Positions 58,495 to 64,000 of a stretch of DNA of 64,000 nt are shown here, in pieces; position 1 is the first letter of the stretch, and each line of letters begins with the position of its first letter. Source of the DNA: Nemopilema nomurai (lineage: Eukaryota > Cnidaria > Scyphozoa > Rhizostomeae > Rhizostomatidae); NCBI GenBank assembly GCA_003864495.1, contig ML133394.1, forward strand, positions 1,922,001 to 1,986,000. The letters run 5' to 3'. The notes under the pieces are model-generated. The model was not told where the DNA came from. It worked only from the letters and a program-made list of their open reading frames with translations, and did no database searches. The position numbers were made by a program, and so were the translations under genes.

Positions 58495-61400
58495 ATGCTT
58501 TGGTATCTGATGCCGATCTTGATTTCCAGTGGCAATGCACACAAAGGATTTATCGAAGAGTATTTGGTTGATACAGCTTTCGCTTGCAAGGCGAGGAGGA
58601 TACTTGCATGCAGTGTCGAAAGTGAGCTACAATGTGTGCAGAAGTGCCTACATGAAGCATCTTGCCATACCATAAACTACCGTATTGGAACAGGAGAATC
58701 CAAGGACAACTGTGAGTTATTCAGAGCAGGAAAAATAGCAGCAGAAACTGTTGACTGTATTGGATTTTTGGCATCGAAAGGATGGAAGGCTTTGTTCATG
58801 AAGGTGATTTGGCTTTTTGCAAGCTTTCAAGAAATTCGCATGTTTTAGGGCGCGGATTAAAATTTGAAGCTATCAGAAAATTTGATGATGATAATAGACT
58901 TAATAATAGAAGTTTAATAAACTGCGATGCATGATATTTAGTTAGACGTAGATCTTTCAAAAGTCCGTATGGCAAGTTCCACTTTTCTAATGCTAGGAAA
59001 CAGCTTTCAGTAGTTCAATAAAACTACTTAGCAGAGTTGTTTCAATCATGGTAGCCCGTAGGATATCTCAAAGTGAGGAGGGCACGCTTTCTTGCTTTCC
59101 AATGCTTTCTGACGTGACATGTTTTCAGACGCTCTTGATCTCAATGGTAGGAAGACTACGAATAAAAAAAGCCCTAGCAAAGCCAGCTCAACTTTGGTTC
59201 AAATGCCATCATCACTGAATTTGAATTCATTAGAAGGCGCAGTTTTGTGCGAGTGATGTTCTCTTTTTGTTTTAAATTCAGTTACTGTCAGTGCATATCT
59301 TCCTCTTTCTGTTGTATAAGAATGCTAAGAAGAGAGTAGACCTGAAGAAACGTCATGAAATTGCGGGAATAATGAAGGATGCATTGGAGTGATAAGCTCA
59401 ATGGCGTCCAGACTCAAAGAAATGCCAAGTATATTTGAACCGCCATGTTGTTTATGCACCCTGATAAAACTAGATCTATCTCCGAAATGCCCTTTCTCGA
59501 TTGTCTGTCACTGCCTTTGCGTTGATTGACCTATTTGCTTTCTTTAGAGACTGGAAATGAAGATAAGCAAAATTGATGGCGTCATCTACTCATCAATTGA
59601 AGGTATGTTTGACAAACATTTGGCAAATGTACCTCTAATCGCAGAGAACTTCTAAGAGTATTTGGCTTTCTAAAGCTATCCGTTGCCAAGCTCGTTTTGG
59701 AAAAGATGCCTAGACGTTATTGCATTGTTGTTATTGTTACGTTACTACGTTGCGGTGCGAAAATTGATGCGTTGCTGCATTGTTGCGTAAAATAATTTTA
59801 TGCCACATTGCTTCGAGTTGAAGAGGTATCTTCATCAGGAGATCAACCATCTTTTTTTGCTGTAGGAATTTTAAACAGTTCTAGTGTCCAGATCTGTTCA
59901 AATTCTTAAAGAAAATGCTAATGATGAACTCCTCGTGTTTAATATTTCAATCCTGTCCCTGTCTTAACGAACAAGGAATTCCTCATTCAGACATTAATTC
60001 ATGCAATAAGCTTTGAACATTCTTTTAGTTGCCCAACAAATGGTGTCAAGTTCCATTTCATCTCCGACTAACAACATCGTTGATCAAGTGACACCCTCTC
60101 TGAGCATTAAGGCTCCTTCGCAGTTCCATTCCTCTATTGAGAACCTCAGTGTTACACCTGCTGCTGTGGCTGAATCTGGCACGCATCATTCTTCAACTCT
60201 ACTCTCTTCGTTTGTAGTGGTACTCTCTTCAATCGCATTGCAAGGTATTTTTCTGTTTGCATCAGTAAAAGACAGCTTACCACCAATTTATATTGTCAGA
60301 ATAGTTTTTTGTAAATATAAGCCAAATATTTTCTGTAATTCAGCTTGTATTATATCCAGTGAAAGAGCTTTGGTCGCTATTCCAATTTTCATGCTTCGTT
60401 TGATTTTCAGAAAATTGTTGTTAAATTAAATCGCATTAGGCTTGAAACTTTGCACAGCAACCTAGAGTTATCCTTTTCCATACATCACAAACATGTAAGA
60501 CTCTGCTTTCCTGGCATCGAGTGTATTACGGTCAGCAGCAAACAGAAATCTTAATTTTTGGAATAGCCATGATAAGCTGTTGGAGTGTTATTCCTTTGGA
60601 TGCTTTTGGGTTTTATGTCCTGACCGATCGTTGTAAAGGTATCCAGGCCAATAAAGCTAATAAACTTAATTGACAGCAACAACATAAATACAATAACAAT
60701 CTTATAGACATAAATATCAACCTTACTTCAACAAATTTAATAGTTAGTTCATAATGAATAGAAGAAAACAAGCTTCTCTGTTAGAACTAATTCTGTTGTG
60801 TTCTAACTTGATGGAAGAGTTTAGATATAAAGTGGCAACCAAGTTAGAGCATCCCAAATTTTCCCGAATCCATATTCAGATTTATTCGCTCAAGTCTAGC
60901 ACTTTGTTCCATGTTCACATCTTCACTGCCTTATTTCTCAAAGTAAAAGTCCTATATCTTTCTCAGTTGCCACACGAATGGAACCAAGCCTTGTTTCCCT
61001 TCTACCAACCAACGTTTTTGATGAAGCGACGCCAACCAACGTTCTTGATGAAGCGACACTTCCTCTAAACACCAAGTTCTCCACGCATTTCCACACCTCG
61101 AAGGAAAGTTTTGATGTTGCTATCACCACGGTTGCAGTGGAATCTAGCTTGAGCGCCTCCTTTGCGTCGCATTCAACTCTAGAGCAAGGCAATGATCTTC
61201 AAATTACTTCCGGAAGCCTGGGCTTGAGTTGGCCTGCGATTGGATCCTCATCAGCAACACCAACAATGCCATTGGCATCCTCAACATTCCCTTCATCTTC
61301 ACTGATCACTACCAAATCTTCAGTGTTGGAAGGCTTCACAACGCATGCACCCTCGCAGTCTACGGCCGCAGCTTCCACTTCTGTACCAATCTCAGTGCCT

Positions 61401-62809
61401 AGCAACGGTAAGGACTTTTATTGGATTTGTTCGCTTTATTGGTTCAAACGAAACGATGAGCATGACATGTCTACCCCTGCGTAAGCTTTCATGAAGTCTT
61501 GTACTAAAAACATGATCTAGTTTTACTGATCACCTTTCACATTTAGAATTGTCACCTTCTCTTGTTGTCACTCCATCTTCCCACACCCCTACTCCTTTGA
61601 TCCTTGTCAATGAAGATAAAATGTCATGCATTCTGCCAGTGCTTTCAAGTCCTGCTTTCTCGTTTCAGTACATCGCTCATGCTACGAAGTACACACAAAC
61701 TACACCCACGCCCCGAATGGCGTTTATGAGCTCACCATAGGGAAACACTTTTGCGTGATGCAGAGTATTGTCGGTTGCACCGGTGGGGGTTGGACCCTAG
61801 CCATGAAGATTGACGGAACACTGGTACGTATAAGCCGAAGCGCTTTGCAGAACCAAAGAAGATCAAATTTCCACATTTCAAGATCAGATATCAGCCGCGT
61901 ATAAACACAAGCACCTCAGTATAGCGTACCGTTTAAATAAACAGTATCAGAAATAAGCTGCATAAAGTGGCTGAACATCAGTAATGGTCTATAGAATTTT
62001 CCTCCAAATAGGACACCCGTGTAACCACCAACGAAAAGGGTTGACAAGTTAGGTTAATAGAGATTGTTGTCGTTACATCAATGAGGAGTAACGAATCCCA
62101 GTATCTAGATGTCGAATTTAATAACTATTTGCTTGTTTTCAGTAGCAACAATTGATAAGTTCTCCATATGCTGGTTTTCACTTGGAGATGTTTTAAGGCT
62201 CACCTCATTCTCTAATACTAAACCGAACAGAATCCCACTTTGCGATTCTCATGCTCTCTCCATTGAAATTCCTAGGATACGTTCAAAGGGGGAAGCACAT
62301 ACTGGACAACCACAGCCATGCTCAACCACATTAACGGTGTAAACGGCCTTGATAATGTTCAGGCGAAATTCCCAGCTTTCAACAGTTTAGCATTCACATC
62401 TCTGTGCCTTGGGATGAGCTATTCCAATGAAACGCGTTGGCTCGAAATACCACATGCCGCCAGTTCGTTGCTGGACGTGTTTCTACCGGGGGTGTTCATC
62501 GCCACAAACGTTGGCCGCTCGGCATGGAAGAGTCTGCTTGCCGGGTCCTCCCTGCAAACAAATTGCAACAGAGAAGGTTTCAATACCAGACGAGACGGCG
62601 GGGCAACGTTCGCCAGGATCGGCATTATGGGCAATAATTTGAATGACTGTGTCTCCCCAAATTCCTATATTGGTTTTGGTACTAAGATTATAGTGAACAA
62701 CAATTGCTTTCATGCTGACCTAGGAGTGTCATGTGGTAATGCAGCGTTCTGCTCGTCTGACAACGGAGATAAAGTCCTAGCCAGTTTCGGGTACATATTG
62801 GTGAGGTAA
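58495..62809 (+). CDS. Secreted PAN / Ser-Thr-rich / fibrinogen-like protein (569 aa)
   Basis: Exons: 58495-58803, 59548-59602, 60029-60244, 60967-61407, 61669-61823, 62276-62809; phases are continuous (1710 nt). Exon 1 encodes a short hydrophobic leader (MLWYLMPILISSGNA) and a PAN/apple-like domain with regularly spaced Cys. Exons 3 and 4 are Ser/Thr/Pro-rich, both phase 1-1 and start alike (VAQQM, VATRM), a duplicated mucin-like stalk. Exons 5-6 are the fibrinogen-like domain: SCYEVHTNYT, GVYELT, GCTGGGWTLAMK, YWTTTAML, CNREGFN, RIGIMGNNLNDC, SPNSYIGFG, SSDNGDKVLASFGYILVR. The same C-terminal motifs occur in the array genes at 306-3564, so this is a diverged relative without the EGF exon. 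It is probably secreted and O-glycosylated (inference). The start is the only ATG giving a leader before the PAN domain. Confidence 0.82.
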
Positions 62810-64000
62810 TGACGTATTTTGGTACCAGGCTCTTTTGGAGAACTGACGCTTTGTCGCAGTAGCTGCTGTTTGAGTTGTATTAAGCAGGCAACCTCGGCAT
62901 GACTAAGAGGCCAGGAACAGGATAGGCCCTGATGTGGAGACAATTCAACTGTGGAATGGACGCTGGTGCCAGTTCCTATGCTACGTCACACAATATCTGA
63001 TGCCGTAGTCTTATCGTAAACGCGTTGTTGATGCAGGCGACAAGAACTGTATTAGCAGTTGATTTTATTTGCTGTTTGGTTTTAATTTGTTAATTTATAA
63101 CTAAAAAGAAATTCCAAAAATTGCCTCATTTCTCACTACCTGCATTTGTGATGTAGATAATTACTGCTTAAAGAATAAATGCGTAGTTTTAACGGCGAAG
63201 TTCCCCAAACTTTCTTTTGCATTGCAAGGGTGCATTTGACTCACGAAAATTTGTAATTTAGAGGTTGGGTATAAGCTTCGGGAGTTTCCTGTCGTTTTAA
63301 TGGATTTTTTAAGTTATGAGAGGTTAATTATAAACAAAAGTAAGTTGCAAACGTACATAATTGCTGATACTAGTGACCTCTGCCTCGGAAATCAAGGTGT
63401 CAAAGGTAATATAGACCTTGTATTTATTTAATTAAAAGCAAAGTAAGCACTCGCTCTTTTCATACTTTCCCGGGTTTTATCAGCAACAACATAGTGAATT
63501 TCATCATCGTTCATCTTTACAGTTCATCAAAGCATTTTGAATCATTTTCAAAGTGTTTATGCTGTTTGACTCCTCTTTCCTTTCTTCATGAAACATATAG
63601 TAAATTAAGCATACTTCCTGGTCCTGTTTGCCTTCGGAAGCATCAATCCATCTAAGCTCAATGAGTTCCATGATTTATCTCCATACCTGCATTTTCATAA
63701 GTTGGAAATAAAATAAGAGCCAGTTTAAAGTAGAAACCAGTTTTTTAAGCCAGTTTATTTTCTTATTATATGGGCATTTATCAAGGGAAGACTCTGAAAG
63801 GTCTCTTATAATATGGTTACGAAACAGGCTGGCTATCATTTTGAAAAACTGGAGTGAAACAGAACATGCTGCAAATACATTGCTGCACACCGTAAACTTT
63901 GATTTGAGATAATAAAAAATGTAAAATCATCAAACTTCTATGATTCTGCATGAGTTTATGTACATTGAAATTACTTCATCACAAATTTTTCAGCTATTTA
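62810..64000. other. 3' flank of the PAN/fibrinogen-like gene; no gene supported
   Basis: It contains AATAAA at 63174-63179, about 365 bp after the stop codon and a plausible poly(A) signal. The rest is AT-rich and shows no exon-like sequence. Confidence 0.5.

Noticed and set aside
61547..61668. Ser/Thr/Pro-rich exon-like stretch after an acceptor at 61546 in the PAN/fibrinogen-like gene
   Set aside because: It has no donor in the required phase; the only candidate leaves an intron of about 20 nt. Skipping it joins 61407 to 61669 in perfect phase.

Overview
The window is eukaryotic: coding sequence is split by GT-AG introns, genes are well spaced, the DNA is AT-rich, and the proteins are animal orthologues (CTP synthase, DGCR6, PAXBP1, ferritin). 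Secreted proteins pairing a PAN/apple domain with a fibrinogen-like C-terminus that carries CNREGFN and NNENEC/SPDS motifs are characteristic of cnidarians, especially anthozoans (coral skeletal-matrix 'USOMP5-like' family). I therefore read it as a cnidarian, probably an anthozoan. The species cannot be named from sequence alone.

Layout. (1) 1-20957: a head-to-tail tandem array with a period of about 7.81 kb: two full units (1-7809, 7810-15616) and a third cut off after about 5.3 kb (15617-20957). Each unit has one five-exon secreted PAN-EGF-fibrinogen-like gene on the + strand and a decayed Penelope-like retroelement GIY-YIG fragment on the - strand. Only the first gene copy is open throughout; copies 2 and 3 carry small indels that break the frame. 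(2) 20958-25212: about 4.3 kb with no gene I can support. (3) 25213-32018: a striking gene encoding, in one reading path, an AAA_28-type P-loop kinase-like domain, a eukaryotic RNA-dependent RNA polymerase with the DLDGD catalytic motif, and a UPF1-like SF1 helicase. One internal frame break lies at about 30760-30790. Its last intron holds a 40-bp-arm inverted repeat. (4) 33146-41993: CTP synthase, 16 coding exons, 593 aa, with a hAT-type MITE and a second terminal-inverted-repeat element in its introns. (5) 42518-46160 (-) DGCR6 and 46328-54622 (+) PAXBP1/GCFC: a divergent pair with start codons 167 bp apart. (6) 55776-56729: a two-exon ferritin that has lost ferroxidase-centre residues. (7) 58495-62809: a second PAN/fibrinogen-like gene, single copy, with duplicated Ser/Thr-rich exons in place of the EGF domain.

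The conserved single-copy genes (CTP synthase, DGCR6, PAXBP1, ferritin) do not form a pathway. The PAN/fibrinogen genes at the two ends are one family, tandemly amplified on the left and remodelled by exon duplication on the right. The best candidate for something undescribed is the kinase-RdRP-helicase fusion: it puts on one chain an RdRP and a helicase of the class that works beside RdRPs in small-RNA amplification, plus a kinase-like module of unknown role. Exon coordinates were derived by hand from splice sites, phase continuity and recalled family sequences; no alignment or transcript data were available.
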